In this document: positions 44,807 through 54,011 of the stretch, piece after piece | Numbering within the stretch: position 1 is the first letter of the stretch | Layout: every line of letters starts with the position of its first letter | Source: Actinomycetota bacterium | Lineage (GTDB): Bacteria; Actinomycetota; Geothermincolia; Geothermincolales; RBG-13-55-18 | NCBI GenBank assembly: GCA_014360655.1 | Contig: JACIXC010000002.1 | Location: forward strand, 62,001 to 126,000 | Length of the DNA stretch: 64,000 nt | Reading direction: 5' to 3' | Translations under genes and position numbers: made by a program | Notes under the pieces: generated by a model | What the model saw: the letters and a program-made list of their open reading frames with translations, nothing else | Databases searched by the model: none | Told to the model about the DNA's origin: nothing

Positions 44807-46249
44807 ATGTCAGGAGCGAAGGTCAGCTTCGTCATCGGCAACTACAACGGTCTCGGGGTCCTCCCCGAGTGCCTGGACTCGATCCTGAACCAGGGAGGAG
44901 GGGAGCACGAGATCATCGTGGTCGACGACGCGTCCACGGACGGGTCCGTGGAAATGGTGCGGGCGAGGTATCCCCAGGTGACCCTGCTGGTGAACGACGG
45001 GAACCGCGGTCTGCCCCATTCCCTCAACCGCGGCGCGCGGGCTTCCTCCGGCGCGTGGGTCGCCTTCCTCAACAACGACGTGGTGCTGGGGGAGGGATGG
45101 CTGGAGAGCATGCTGGCCGCCGTGGATACTTGGAGCGACGCCGTGCTTTTCGGGTCGCACCTGCTCTTCTACTCCGACAGGAGGGTGATCAACAGCACCG
45201 GGGGCATGATGAACCTGGCGGGTTACGCCTGGGACCGGGATATCTACGAGCGCGAGGGCGGGCGCGTTTCGTCGCCCTATATCTTCTTCCCCTGCGGGGC
45301 GGCCATGCTGGCGAAAAGGGAGTTCCTCGAAGAGGCGGGGCCCTTCGACGAAAAGCTGCGCGCCTATTACGAGGACGTGGAGTTGGGCTGGCGCGCCCAC
45401 CTCCTCGGTTACCGCGCCGTGTACGTGCCCCGGGCCAGGGCGTACCACCACTTCTCGCTCAGCATGGGTTCCTTTTCCTCGCGCAAGGTATACCTCGCGG
45501 AGAGGAACCGCATACGCCTCATGGCCAAGTATTTCCAGTCGAGCACCCTCCGCTCCTGCTGGCCCTACTGGTGGCGGCTCTATTTCTTGCGCCTGGGAGA
45601 ATACTGGCGAGACACGGAGAGGGGAGCGGCGGAGAGGCTGGGTCTCGCCTGGCGCATGCTCCTCGCGCCTGCCTGGAATCTCGTGCACGCACGCAGCCTG
45701 CTGCGGGAGAGGCGGAAATGGGCGGGGATGCGCAGGAAGGAGGACCGCGAGCTGTTGCACGAGATCATGGTCACCCGCCTTGAGGTCCCCTCGCTGCGCC
45801 CCTCCCCGCTGCTGCAGGACTACCGCCCGCGCCTTGCGGGCGAGGTGACGGGATACCGTGACGGGCTGGTCATGGGGCCCGGCGACGAGGCGAACCTGGG
45901 CGAGGGTTGGCATCGCCGGGAAACGGCTCCCGACGGGACCCGCTTCCGCTGGAGCGGGGAGAGGGCCGTCGCCTTCCTGCGTCCGAGGAAGAAGGCGGGC
46001 AGGTTGCGGATAAAGGCCTGTTACGGACCGGAGAGAAGCGATGCCCGACTGGCCGTGTCCGTGAACGGGAGCCACCTGGGGGAACTCGCCTTCCGGTCGT
46101 ATCCCGCCACGTGTGAGTTGGCGTTCCCGGAACCCGTCGGGGGATTGCTGGAAATAACACTGGAGGCGAGGATGGATGCGGCGGCGGAGTCCCCGCCGGG
46201 CGGACCCGCGAGGGGCTTCGCCATCGCGAGGCTCGAGTTGAGGCGTTAG
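44807..46249 (+). CDS. Family 2 glycosyltransferase with C-terminal beta-sandwich domain
   Basis: A 480-residue protein. Residues 1-230 form a GT-A glycosyltransferase of the GT2/rhamnosyltransferase type: VSFVIGNYNG, VVDDASTDGS, AFLNNDVVLGEGW and the late acceptor motif YYEDVELGWRAHLLG. A helical linker follows, then from about residue 365 a beta-rich domain beginning EGWHRRETAPDGTRFRWSGE. A similar GWH...W pattern occurs in the neighbouring protein at 46291. ATG 44807 is preceded by AAAGGA. The acceptor is unknown. Confidence 0.88.
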   Translation: MSGAKVSFVIGNYNGLGVLPECLDSILNQGGGEHEIIVVDDASTDGSVEMVRARYPQVTLLVNDGNRGLPHSLNRGARASSGAWVAFLNNDVVLGEGWLESMLAAVDTWSDAVLFGSHLLFYSDRRVINSTGGMMNLAGYAWDRDIYEREGGRVSSPYIFFPCGAAMLAKREFLEEAGPFDEKLRAYYEDVELGWRAHLLGYRAVYVPRARAYHHFSLSMGSFSSRKVYLAERNRIRLMAKYFQSSTLRSCWPYWWRLYFLRLGEYWRDTERGAAERLGLAWRMLLAPAWNLVHARSLLRERRKWAGMRRKEDRELLHEIMVTRLEVPSLRPSPLLQDYRPRLAGEVTGYRDGLVMGPGDEANLGEGWHRRETAPDGTRFRWSGERAVAFLRPRKKAGRLRIKACYGPERSDARLAVSVNGSHLGELAFRSYPATCELAFPEPVGGLLEITLEARMDAAAESPPGGPARGFAIARLELRR

Positions 46250-46290
46250 GCGAAGGTTGCGGTGAGGCCGACAAGGGAAGGACACGGCGC

Positions 46291-48093
46291 ATGGCGAGGA
46301 GAGCGGCTTTGCGCATAGCACTGGTGACCTCCTACTGGGAGGAGGGCTCCTGGGATCTCGAGACGGTGCTCCTGAGGAGCCTGGTGGAGGGACTGCGGGA
46401 GCGCGACTGCGAGACGGTGATATTCACCACCACCTCATCGGCGCCCGTGCCCACTTACTCGGGAGCGCTCGCCTGGAACCGCTGCTACCCCGAGGGTGGC
46501 GGGAGTGAAGGGCCGCGCGCCGTCAACCGCTTCCCGCCGGCGGGGCGGGGAAGGGCGCCGGGCGCCTGCGCGCGACGCCCCCGCAGCGCGTGGTGGGAGC
46601 GCGTGGAGACGGCCGATGCCCTGGGGGCCTACTGCAGTCGGGCCCTGCCCGCAGCCCACGGCATAGTGGCCGCCGGGTGGCACGACTACGAGATATGGGC
46701 GGACGGCCCGGGCCGCTGGTCGCGCGGCCCGGGAACGCTGTTGCTGTGGGGCAACGGGGTGGAGAGGGTGGAGATGAGGGTCCTTTCCCCGCTTGAGCAG
46801 GCGGTGGAGGTCATGGTGGCGGGCGCGGCGGAGCGGGTGGCCTTCGGCGAGGGCGAGGAGAAGGACGTCGCCTGCGCGGTCCCGCTGCGGGAGAGCCTGT
46901 CCGTCTTCCTGCGGCCGGAGAAGACCTTCCGGCCGGCGGCTGACAGGAGGGAGCTCGGGCTGGGGTTGCGCGGGTTGCGCGTGAAGGATGCGACGGGATG
47001 GCACGAGGTCTCCATCGAGCCCGACCTCTCGCGCCCTCCCGCGGGCTACTGGGAGAAAATACCAAGCGAGTTTGCGCCGGCGCCGGCGTCCCTGCCGGGC
47101 GACGTGGAGAGGCTCTGGAGGGATATCGTGGGACCGCGCACGAGGGGGTTGCGACGGGCACTGGAAGAACGGGCCGGCGGGTATGACCTGGTCATATGCG
47201 CAAGGTCGCACCATTATACCGCCTGCACGGCCGCCAGGGCCGCGAGGGCGGCGGGAAAGCCGCTGGTGCTGGTGCCCCTGCTTTCCCGCGGGCATGTGCT
47301 GGAGTCCCTGCCGTTCCTCGCATGGCAGGTGGGGTATGCGCGCGGGGTCGCGGATCCCCAGCCCCTCTGGGAAGAGTGGCTGCGAGAGGCGGGCAAGCCC
47401 TTCTTCCATCTCCCGCCACCGGCCCTTTTCCCGTCGCCGCTGGATGACGTGTGCGACGGCGGGGAGGTCGAGGAGTGGAGGGCGCGCCTGGCAGGGGAGG
47501 ACGGCCTGCCCTTCCCGGTGGCGGTAGGCGTGGAGGGCTCCCGGCGGGCAAGGGAGGAGGTCATGGACGTGCTGCGGCACGGGCACGCCGCTTCCGCCGC
47601 ATGGGAGCCCGTTCTGCTCGGGAGGGAGGAAGGGAACGCGGGAGCATCGGGTCGCGAGAGGGTGGAGTGGATCGGCGACGAAGGCATAGGGATCGGCGAC
47701 GAAGGCATAGCCGGCCCCGCGGCGAGGGATTTTTCATCCGCGCCACCGCCGCTTCAGCGCCTCCTCCTGCGGGTTGCGGAGATCTACTGCCAGGCGGCAT
47801 GGTGCGAGGACTGGGGCTGGAAGCTGTGCCTCGCCCTGGCATGGGGCAAGGAGACGTTGGCCCCGCGTGACTGTCCCCTGGCCGCGAGCATCACGGGGCT
47901 CCTGGGGATGGGTATATCCTGCGAGGACGCGCCATCATGCGTCCGATCCCTCTCAAGGGTGACGGCGGAGCATGCCGCGCGCCCGCGCGCGCAAGGCGGT
48001 GGCGAAGCAAGGGGAGGGAGGGAGGAGGCTTTCCGGGCGGCCAGGCAGAAACACCTTGACGGCTTCGCGGACTGGCTCGCGTCAATCCTGTAG
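46291..48093 (+). CDS. Glycosyltransferase-like protein with inserted beta-sandwich domain, unknown function
   Basis: A 600-residue protein I cannot place in a named family. The N-terminus (RIALVTSYWEEGSW, LVEGLRERDCETVIFTT) looks like the first Rossmann unit of a GT-B glycosyltransferase. Residues 129-240 hold the beta-rich region GWHDYEIWADGPGRWSRG and onward, which matches the accessory domain of the upstream GT2 protein in pattern. Residues 285-600 resume a GT-B-like layout (YDLVICARSHHYTACTAARAARAAGKPLVLVP), with LLRVAEIYCQAAWCEDWGWKLCLALAWGKETLAP resembling the nucleotide-sugar end. A 21-base tandem duplication is present inside. Confidence 0.6.
   Translation: MARRAALRIALVTSYWEEGSWDLETVLLRSLVEGLRERDCETVIFTTTSSAPVPTYSGALAWNRCYPEGGGSEGPRAVNRFPPAGRGRAPGACARRPRSAWWERVETADALGAYCSRALPAAHGIVAAGWHDYEIWADGPGRWSRGPGTLLLWGNGVERVEMRVLSPLEQAVEVMVAGAAERVAFGEGEEKDVACAVPLRESLSVFLRPEKTFRPAADRRELGLGLRGLRVKDATGWHEVSIEPDLSRPPAGYWEKIPSEFAPAPASLPGDVERLWRDIVGPRTRGLRRALEERAGGYDLVICARSHHYTACTAARAARAAGKPLVLVPLLSRGHVLESLPFLAWQVGYARGVADPQPLWEEWLREAGKPFFHLPPPALFPSPLDDVCDGGEVEEWRARLAGEDGLPFPVAVGVEGSRRAREEVMDVLRHGHAASAAWEPVLLGREEGNAGASGRERVEWIGDEGIGIGDEGIAGPAARDFSSAPPPLQRLLLRVAEIYCQAAWCEDWGWKLCLALAWGKETLAPRDCPLAASITGLLGMGISCEDAPSCVRSLSRVTAEHAARPRAQGGGEARGGREEAFRAARQKHLDGFADWLASIL
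47669..47710 (+). repeat. In-frame 21-base tandem duplication
   Basis: The unit at 47669-47689 is repeated exactly at 47690-47710 and encodes a duplicated IGDEGIG-type heptapeptide. It leaves the reading frame intact and looks like recent slippage. Confidence 0.85.
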
Positions 48094-48409
48094 CCGGTAA
48101 GCCCGCCTTGCCTGCGCACGTGGGACGGGCGCGGTAGGCGCGGGCATGCCGTCACCCCGCGAGGCGCGTGTTATAATCTCCCGATGCGAATCTCCGGATG
48201 CGCGCGGACCCGACGGGTGCGACGGCCGTCCCGTACGGGTGGGAGAGCGCAGGACTTGTATAATGTAGTGATGAATTATTCCAGGAAGGGAGCGGAAGGA
48301 CGCGGGAAAGCGAGGTTGCGGCGGTGACGTGGCGCGCGGAGGCCTTGAAGCCGAGGGGCGGCGGGCCGGGGCATGGTGCGAGCGCGGAGGAGACGGGGAA
48401 AGGCGTGAG
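48094..48409 (+). promoter_or_regulatory. Intergenic region with TATAAT boxes before the ABC exporter genes
   Basis: A 316-base gap with no supported gene. TATAAT occurs at 48172-48177 and again at 48259-48264; the second lies 145 bases upstream of the permease start. Neither has an obvious TTGACA-like -35 at 16-18 bases, so promoter calls are tentative. The exporter operon probably initiates here. Confidence 0.4.
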
Positions 48410-49261
48410 ATGAAGGCGGGAAAGCGCGGGAACGCCGAGGGCATGCGCGCCAGGGCAATGGAGCTCGTGCGCAGCAGGGAGCTGCTGTGGAACCTGACGC
48501 GCAAGGAAGTCAAGGTAAGGTACAAGAACTCCGTGCTGGGCTTCGTGTGGTCCATGATCTATCCCCTGATCATGCTCGCCGTCTATTACGTGGCCTTCGG
48601 GGTGATCTTCCGGATGAGGTCGGAGGGCATCGAGTACTTCGCTTTCTACCTGCTCGCCGGCATCCTGCCCTGGAACTTCTTCTCCAATTCCATGGCGCTG
48701 TCGGTGGGCTCCGTGGTGTCGAATTACCTGCTGGTGAAGAAGATATATTTTCCGCGCGAGGTCCTGCCGCTCTCGCAGGTGGGAGCGCAGGCCTTCCACT
48801 TCCTCCTGCAGGAGCTGGTGTTCGTGGTCTTCCTGGTCATATTCCGCGTCCCCCTCACGCCCTGGATACTCGCCTTCCCCCTGGTCATGATGATGCAGAT
48901 CCTCCTCATCGCGGGGCTTTCCCTCTTCCTCAGCGCCCTGAACGTGTATTTCCGCGACGTGCAGTACTTCACGGAATTGCTGCTCCTGGCATGGTTCTGG
49001 ATGAACCCCATCGTCTATCCCATCACCTTCATACTGGGGAGGTTTCCCGGTTGGGCCCAGAAGATATACCTCCTCAACCCCATGGCGCACGTCACCATGC
49101 TCTACCAGTACGTGGTGTACAATTCGCGGGTCAACGCGCCGAGCGCAGTCTATATCAGCTGGAAATGGATCCTGGGAGTGGTGGTGGGATCCCTGGTGCT
49201 CATATACCTGGGCTACCGCTATTTCACTTCCCAGGAACACCGCTTTGCGGAATTCATCTAG
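48410..49261 (+). CDS. ABC-2 type polysaccharide exporter, permease subunit (Wzm-like)
   Basis: A 283-residue membrane protein with six predicted helices. The N-terminal cytoplasmic segment LVRSRELLWNLTRKEVKVRYKNSVLGFVWSMIYPL is the classic signature of polysaccharide/teichoic acid ABC-2 permeases (Wzm/TagG/RfbA), where RYK and the aromatic residues contact the ATPase. Other markers are NPIVYPITFI and LNPMAHVTMLYQYVVY. The start at 48410 follows GGGGAAAGG; the frame extends further upstream without family sequence. The ATPase gene begins 9 bases after the stop. Confidence 0.92.
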   Translation: MKAGKRGNAEGMRARAMELVRSRELLWNLTRKEVKVRYKNSVLGFVWSMIYPLIMLAVYYVAFGVIFRMRSEGIEYFAFYLLAGILPWNFFSNSMALSVGSVVSNYLLVKKIYFPREVLPLSQVGAQAFHFLLQELVFVVFLVIFRVPLTPWILAFPLVMMMQILLIAGLSLFLSALNVYFRDVQYFTELLLLAWFWMNPIVYPITFILGRFPGWAQKIYLLNPMAHVTMLYQYVVYNSRVNAPSAVYISWKWILGVVVGSLVLIYLGYRYFTSQEHRFAEFI

Positions 49262-49270
49262 GAAGGGGAC

Positions 49271-50479
49271 ATGGCAGGCGAGTACCGGGGCGGAAAAGAC
49301 GGGATCGCGGTGGAGGTGAAGGGCGTGAGCAAGTCCTTCCGCCTCTACCACGACCTCAACTACAACCTGAAAGAGAAGATCATCAACTGGAGGAAAAGGG
49401 GCTACGAGCTGTTCTGGGCCCTGAACGACGTCACCTTCGACGTGCGACACGGCGAAACGCTGGCCATCATCGGTCCCAACGGCTCGGGGAAGTCGACGCT
49501 CCTGCGCATGATGACCCGCATCCTCAAGCCGGACAAGGGGGAGATCAACATGCACGGCAAGGTGGCCGCCCTGCTGGACCTGGGCGCCGGCTTCCATCCC
49601 GATCTCACCGGCAGGGAGAACATCTACCTGAACGCCTCCATCCTGGGCTTCAAGAAGAAAGAGGTGGACGCCATATTCGACGAGATCGTGGAGTTTTCCG
49701 AGCTGGAGGCCTTCCTCGACAACCAGGTGAAGAACTATTCGAGCGGCATGTACGTGCGGCTGGGTTTCTCCGTGGCCATCAACGTCGACCCGGACATCCT
49801 GCTCATAGACGAGGTGCTGGCGGTCGGCGACGAGGCCTTCCAGGCCAAGTGCCTGGAGAGGATAAGGAGGCTGCAGGAGGAGGGAACCACCATAATCCTG
49901 GTGACGCACACCACCGATACCGCCGCCCAGCTCTCGGACCGCATACTGTGGCTGGAATCGGGAAGGATAAGGATGCTGGGGGATCCCTGGGAGGTGGCGG
50001 GCGAGTACCACAAGGCCATGTCGCTGCGGCCCGTGGGCGAGGAGGCGGGGACCAGGGAGCTCGAGATGACCGAGGTGCTGCTGCTCGACGGCGAGGGGAG
50101 GCCCTGCGTGGAGTTCGAGACGGGGAAACCCATGAGCATCAGGGTCACCTTCCGGGCGCACGCCCCCGTGGAGGACCCGGTCTTCTCCATAGCCATACAC
50201 AACTCCCAGGGACTACTGGTGTACGGGACGGGCACGCAACGCAGGGGGTTCGGCCTGGGCACCGTGGAAGGGGAGGGTTGCCTCGCCTTCAACATACCGA
50301 GCCTGATGCTCCTTGACGGGAGGTATTTCCTAACCGTTAACGCCATGTCTTCGGACGGGCTGGTCAACTACCATTTCCTGGATAAGAAATACCAGTTCGA
50401 CGTGAAGTCCCACGGGGAGGATGAGGGTTACCTGGGCATGGATTGCGAGATCGTGAGGCTGCACAAGGGCGGTGGTTGA
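49271..50479 (+). CDS. ABC polysaccharide exporter ATPase with Wzt-type C-terminal domain
   Basis: A 402-residue protein. The ATPase domain has Walker A GPNGSGKS (from G68), the signature YSSGMYVRLGF, Walker B ILLIDE (D180) and the H-loop VTHTTD. After residue 255 comes a beta-rich C-terminal domain (RVTFRAHAPVEDPVFSIAIHN, YFLTVNAMS) of the Wzt_C type, which in O-antigen exporters recognises a modified non-reducing end of the glycan. It pairs with the permease upstream. The methyltransferase-like gene downstream is a candidate for placing the terminal modification. Confidence 0.93.
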   Translation: MAGEYRGGKDGIAVEVKGVSKSFRLYHDLNYNLKEKIINWRKRGYELFWALNDVTFDVRHGETLAIIGPNGSGKSTLLRMMTRILKPDKGEINMHGKVAALLDLGAGFHPDLTGRENIYLNASILGFKKKEVDAIFDEIVEFSELEAFLDNQVKNYSSGMYVRLGFSVAINVDPDILLIDEVLAVGDEAFQAKCLERIRRLQEEGTTIILVTHTTDTAAQLSDRILWLESGRIRMLGDPWEVAGEYHKAMSLRPVGEEAGTRELEMTEVLLLDGEGRPCVEFETGKPMSIRVTFRAHAPVEDPVFSIAIHNSQGLLVYGTGTQRRGFGLGTVEGEGCLAFNIPSLMLLDGRYFLTVNAMSSDGLVNYHFLDKKYQFDVKSHGEDEGYLGMDCEIVRLHKGGG

Positions 50480-50573
50480 GCCGGGGCATGCCGTACGAGG
50501 ATGCCGGGCGGGAGGGCGGCGGCCGTCGCCCGGCAGGCACATGGCGGCGTGAACGCGCGGGAGGTGCGGGAAC

Positions 50574-51665
50574 ATGGAAGGCGCGCAGGAGATAATCAGG
50601 ATAGAGGACCCGGAGATCGACGCCCGGGAGATCATGGCCCGCATCGAGGAGCGATTGCGGGCGCGGGAAAAGGACCTCCCGCCCGAGATGACCCTGGAGG
50701 AGCTGGAGGAATGGGGTAAGCGGGTGAGTGTCCCCCGCTTCGAGGACCCCCTGCACGAGCTGTCCCTCGCCATAGAGTACGCGCGGCACTATGCGCCGGT
50801 TTCCGCCGACCATCCCATCGCATCCTCGAAGCCGGTGATCGGCCCGCTGGTGGTCCTGGTCAAGCGCGTGATAAGGAAGTTCATGCGCCTCTACCTCGAC
50901 CTGGTCTTTTCGCCGCAGAGCGCTTTTAACGGTGAGGTGCTGGAGGCCCTGGAAAAGGTGAGGGAGCTGCTGGTGGAGGAGAGGGCTCTCTGCGACGGGG
51001 CCGTCTTCGACAGGCTTTCCTATTACCTGCGCTGGGGCGAGGACCGCGAGAAGGTGAAGGAGCGCGTGGCGGGAACGGTAGAGCTTTTCCCGCCCGGGGC
51101 GGAGATCGTCAACCTCTACGCCGGCAGGGGAGAATTCCTTCTCGCCTGCTCTGAAAGGGGAAGGGAGGCCCTTGGCGTGGAGGCGGACGCCGGCCTGGTG
51201 GGTTTCGCGCGCGAGTCCGGCCTTCGCGTGGAGCACATGGAGCCCAGACAGTACCTGGAAAAGGCGGCGACGGAAAGCCTGAAGGCCGTCTTCGTATACG
51301 AGTTCGGAGAAAGGAGCGGCCGAGCGGAGCTGTACCGCGTGGTGGAGCTGCTGGGCCACAAGATGGCCAAGGGCGCGCCGCTCGTCGTGCTCAACCATTG
51401 CCCCCGCTCCCTTTTCGCCTGCGAAGCAGCCTACCGCGACCCCACCGTCCTGCGCCTGGTGCACCCCGAGACCATGCACTTCATCCTGTCGGCGGCTCAC
51501 TTCCAGAAGGTGGAAATAGAATATCTCGCGGGCCCGGAAGAGACAGCGGCCCGCGAGGAGCTGGCAGGACTTCTCGCGCAGTGGGAGCAGGCGAGGCCTG
51601 GTGCGGGCGGCATCGCCGGCGAGCTCCTCGGCCCCGCTTTTTACCTGGTGAAGGCATGGAGGTAG
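50574..51665 (+). CDS. Methyltransferase-like protein of the glycan locus
   Basis: A 363-residue protein. The N-terminal 170 residues are helical and charged (LRAREKDLPPEMTLEELEEW), similar to the leader region seen in O-antigen methyltransferases of the class I SAM type. The putative SAM motif I is EIVNLYAGRGEFLLAC, with EALGVEAD following; the usual D-x-G-C-G is replaced by N-L-Y-A-G, so activity is uncertain. The rest keeps the Rossmann strand pattern (APLVVLNHCPRSL). It lies directly after the Wzt-type ATPase, where terminal methyltransferases or kinases are common. Confidence 0.6.
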   Translation: MEGAQEIIRIEDPEIDAREIMARIEERLRAREKDLPPEMTLEELEEWGKRVSVPRFEDPLHELSLAIEYARHYAPVSADHPIASSKPVIGPLVVLVKRVIRKFMRLYLDLVFSPQSAFNGEVLEALEKVRELLVEERALCDGAVFDRLSYYLRWGEDREKVKERVAGTVELFPPGAEIVNLYAGRGEFLLACSERGREALGVEADAGLVGFARESGLRVEHMEPRQYLEKAATESLKAVFVYEFGERSGRAELYRVVELLGHKMAKGAPLVVLNHCPRSLFACEAAYRDPTVLRLVHPETMHFILSAAHFQKVEIEYLAGPEETAAREELAGLLAQWEQARPGAGGIAGELLGPAFYLVKAWR

Positions 51666-51667
51666 GG

Positions 51668-52882
51668 GTGGCGGAAAGACCGATCGCCTTCGTGGTGGTC
51701 CGTTACGGCGAGGAAGTGGTGGGGGGAGCGGAGTCCTTCGTGCGCAGCCTGGCCGAGGAACTGCACGGGCGGGGCTGGCCGGTGGAGGTGCTGACCACCT
51801 GCGCGCTGAACAGCTTTTCGTGGGAAAACCATTACCCCGCGGGTGAGGAGCTGGTCGGCGGGGTGCGCGTGAGGCGTTTTCCCACCAGCAGGCAGGCCTT
51901 GCGCCCGCAGCGTTTCCGCCGCCTCGCTTCCGCCATCGAGGAGGGCAGGAGGCTTTCCCGCAGGAACGAACTCCGCTGGTTGAAGGCGGTGGTTTACAGC
52001 GAGGAGATGTGCGAGTATATCTCGCGCAACGCGGAACGGTACCGCGCCTTCCTCTTCATCCCCTACCTTTTCGGCACCACCTACCTGGGGTGGGAGAGGG
52101 TCAGGGACAGGGCCCTCCTCATACCGTGCCTGCACGACGAGCCCTTTGCGCGCCTGGGTATCTTCCGCCGCATGGTGTGCGAGGCGAAGGGCGTGCTCTA
52201 CAACACGCCCCAGGAAAGGGAGCTGGCGAAGAGGCTCTACGGCGAGAAAGCCGACGGCCACGTCGTGGGACTGGGCCTTGACGACTATGTGGCAGACGAG
52301 GCCAGGTTCCGGAGGAGGTTCGGCCTGCAGGGAGATTTCGTCCTGTATGCCGGGCGGCGGGAGAGCGGCAAGAACACGCCGCTGCTCATCCGCTATTTCT
52401 GCAATTACCTGGTGCACACGGGCCGGGACCTGAGGCTGGTGCTGGTGGGCTCGGGGCCGGTGGAAGTGCCCCGGGGGTTCGAGGGGAAGGTGGTGGACCT
52501 CGCCTTCCTGAAAGAAGAGGACAAGAGGGACGCCTACGCGGCCGCCGCCGTCCTGTGCCAGCCGTCGCTCAATGAGAGTTTTTCCATCGTGCAGCTCGAG
52601 GCCTGGCTGGCGGGGACGCCTACGCTGGTGCACGGCGACTGCCCGGTGACGAGGAGCCACGTCGAGAACTCGCAGGGGGGGCTGTGGTTCCGCGACTACC
52701 ACCAGTTCCACGCGGCGCTTGACCTCCTGCTGGACAGCCCGGGATTGCGGGCGAAGATGGGAGAGCTGGGGAGGGCTTACGTGTTGCGCAACTATTCCTG
52801 GGACCGTATCGTGCGCAGGTTCGGCGAGGCCCTGCGGGGAAGCGGTTTCCCCTGTCCGGAGGCCGGGGATGGCGGTGGATAG
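51668..52882 (+). CDS. Family 4-like glycosyltransferase
   Basis: A GT-B glycosyltransferase of 404 residues from GTG 51668 (GGAGG 5 bases upstream; ATG 51656 would add four residues and overlaps the upstream stop). The N-terminal acceptor domain has VVRYGEEVVGGAESFVRSLAEELHGRG. The donor domain has VLYAGRRESGKNTPLLIRYF, LVLVGSGP and the E-x7-E-type motif PSLNESFSIVQLEAWLAGTPTLV, with Glu residues typical of retaining GT4 enzymes. It overlaps the next gene by 14 bases. Confidence 0.88.
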   Translation: MAERPIAFVVVRYGEEVVGGAESFVRSLAEELHGRGWPVEVLTTCALNSFSWENHYPAGEELVGGVRVRRFPTSRQALRPQRFRRLASAIEEGRRLSRRNELRWLKAVVYSEEMCEYISRNAERYRAFLFIPYLFGTTYLGWERVRDRALLIPCLHDEPFARLGIFRRMVCEAKGVLYNTPQERELAKRLYGEKADGHVVGLGLDDYVADEARFRRRFGLQGDFVLYAGRRESGKNTPLLIRYFCNYLVHTGRDLRLVLVGSGPVEVPRGFEGKVVDLAFLKEEDKRDAYAAAAVLCQPSLNESFSIVQLEAWLAGTPTLVHGDCPVTRSHVENSQGGLWFRDYHQFHAALDLLLDSPGLRAKMGELGRAYVLRNYSWDRIVRRFGEALRGSGFPCPEAGDGGG

Positions 52883-54011
52883 CGTGACCGCGCGGAAGCG
52901 GGCGAAGGCGGAGGGCCCGTCGCAGAGCGGCGCCATGCGCGTCTACCAGCTCGTGCGGGAATGGCGCGAGGGAGAGGCGTACGCCGACAGGGTGCTGTCG
53001 GTCAGGGCCTGGCTGGAAGGGGCGGGGATCGCGAACGTGGTCTGCGTGGCGGATCCTGCCAGCGGGCATGCGCCGCCCGGAGCGTGCCCCCTGCGCCGCG
53101 TGCCCAGGTCGCCGTCGCGGGGAGACGTGCTCGTGATGCACCGGGACTGCCTGCCGCGGGAGGCCGCCCGCCACCTGGCGAGGAGGTTCCCCGCGCTCGT
53201 TTTCCTGGGCCCCGTTGCGCACCGGGAGGAGGGAGAAGGGGCACTCGATGATGGCGGGGGGGGCCCGCAGCCGGATGATGTCCTCGGGGGGGCGAAAGGA
53301 GAACTCCTCGTGGTGGTCCATTCGGGTGCGGCGAAGGCGGCACTGGCGGGCAGCGGCCTGGGGATCCACGAAACGGAGGTGATCCCCGTGGTGTCCGCGT
53401 GGGAAGGCGTCCCGAGAGCGGGCGGCGACGCCCGCCTCGCGCGGATGCTGGACGACGGGAGGACCAATATATTGTTCTGCTGCAGGAGGGTTACGCGCGC
53501 GGTCATGGAGGACCTGCTCGACGTCTTCCATGCCTACCACCGCCTGGTGAACGCGTCGTCGAGGCTCATCATCTGGGGCGGGATCACCCCGGCGGACCTG
53601 GAGTTCACGGGGCGCGAGGTGCAACGGCGAGGGTTGCAGGACAGCGTGCTGCTCCTGCCCTCTTCCAGGTCGGCGGAGAAGGTTTCCTGCCTGGAGAAGT
53701 CGCATATCTTCCTCGCTCCCGGCGGCGGGGAGGAGGTTTTTCCCGATGTCGTGTCGGCCATGCACGCGTCGCTTCCGGTGGTGGCGCGGGCGGACGGGTA
53801 CCTGGAGGAGCTGCTCGGCGACTGCGGCGTCCTTTACGAGGATGAGGACCCCGTGCTCGTGGGGGAACTGCTGGAAAGCCTCTGCCGGGACCCGCTCTTA
53901 AGGGAGCGGGTGCTGCAGGGGCAGCGGGACAGGTACCGCTTGTTGTGCGAGGCGGAGATGAGGGACAGGCTGCTGAAAGCATTGAGGAGGCTCGGTCTTG
54001 ATCAGGATTAA
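52869..54011 (+). CDS. Glycosyltransferase-like protein
   Basis: A 380-residue GT-B-like protein. MRVYQLVREWREGEAYADRVLSVRAWLEGAG at the N-terminus is close to glycosyltransferase 4 openings, so ATG 52935 is an alternative start. The C-terminal half shows NILFCCRRVTRAVMEDLL, DSVLLLPSSRSAEKVSCLEKSHIFLAPGGGEEVFPDVVSAMHASLPVVARADGYLEELL, the donor-binding layout of GT4 enzymes. It overlaps both neighbours (14 bases each side), so this block is tightly coupled. Confidence 0.75.
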   Translation: MAVDSVTARKRAKAEGPSQSGAMRVYQLVREWREGEAYADRVLSVRAWLEGAGIANVVCVADPASGHAPPGACPLRRVPRSPSRGDVLVMHRDCLPREAARHLARRFPALVFLGPVAHREEGEGALDDGGGGPQPDDVLGGAKGELLVVVHSGAAKAALAGSGLGIHETEVIPVVSAWEGVPRAGGDARLARMLDDGRTNILFCCRRVTRAVMEDLLDVFHAYHRLVNASSRLIIWGGITPADLEFTGREVQRRGLQDSVLLLPSSRSAEKVSCLEKSHIFLAPGGGEEVFPDVVSAMHASLPVVARADGYLEELLGDCGVLYEDEDPVLVGELLESLCRDPLLRERVLQGQRDRYRLLCEAEMRDRLLKALRRLGLDQD

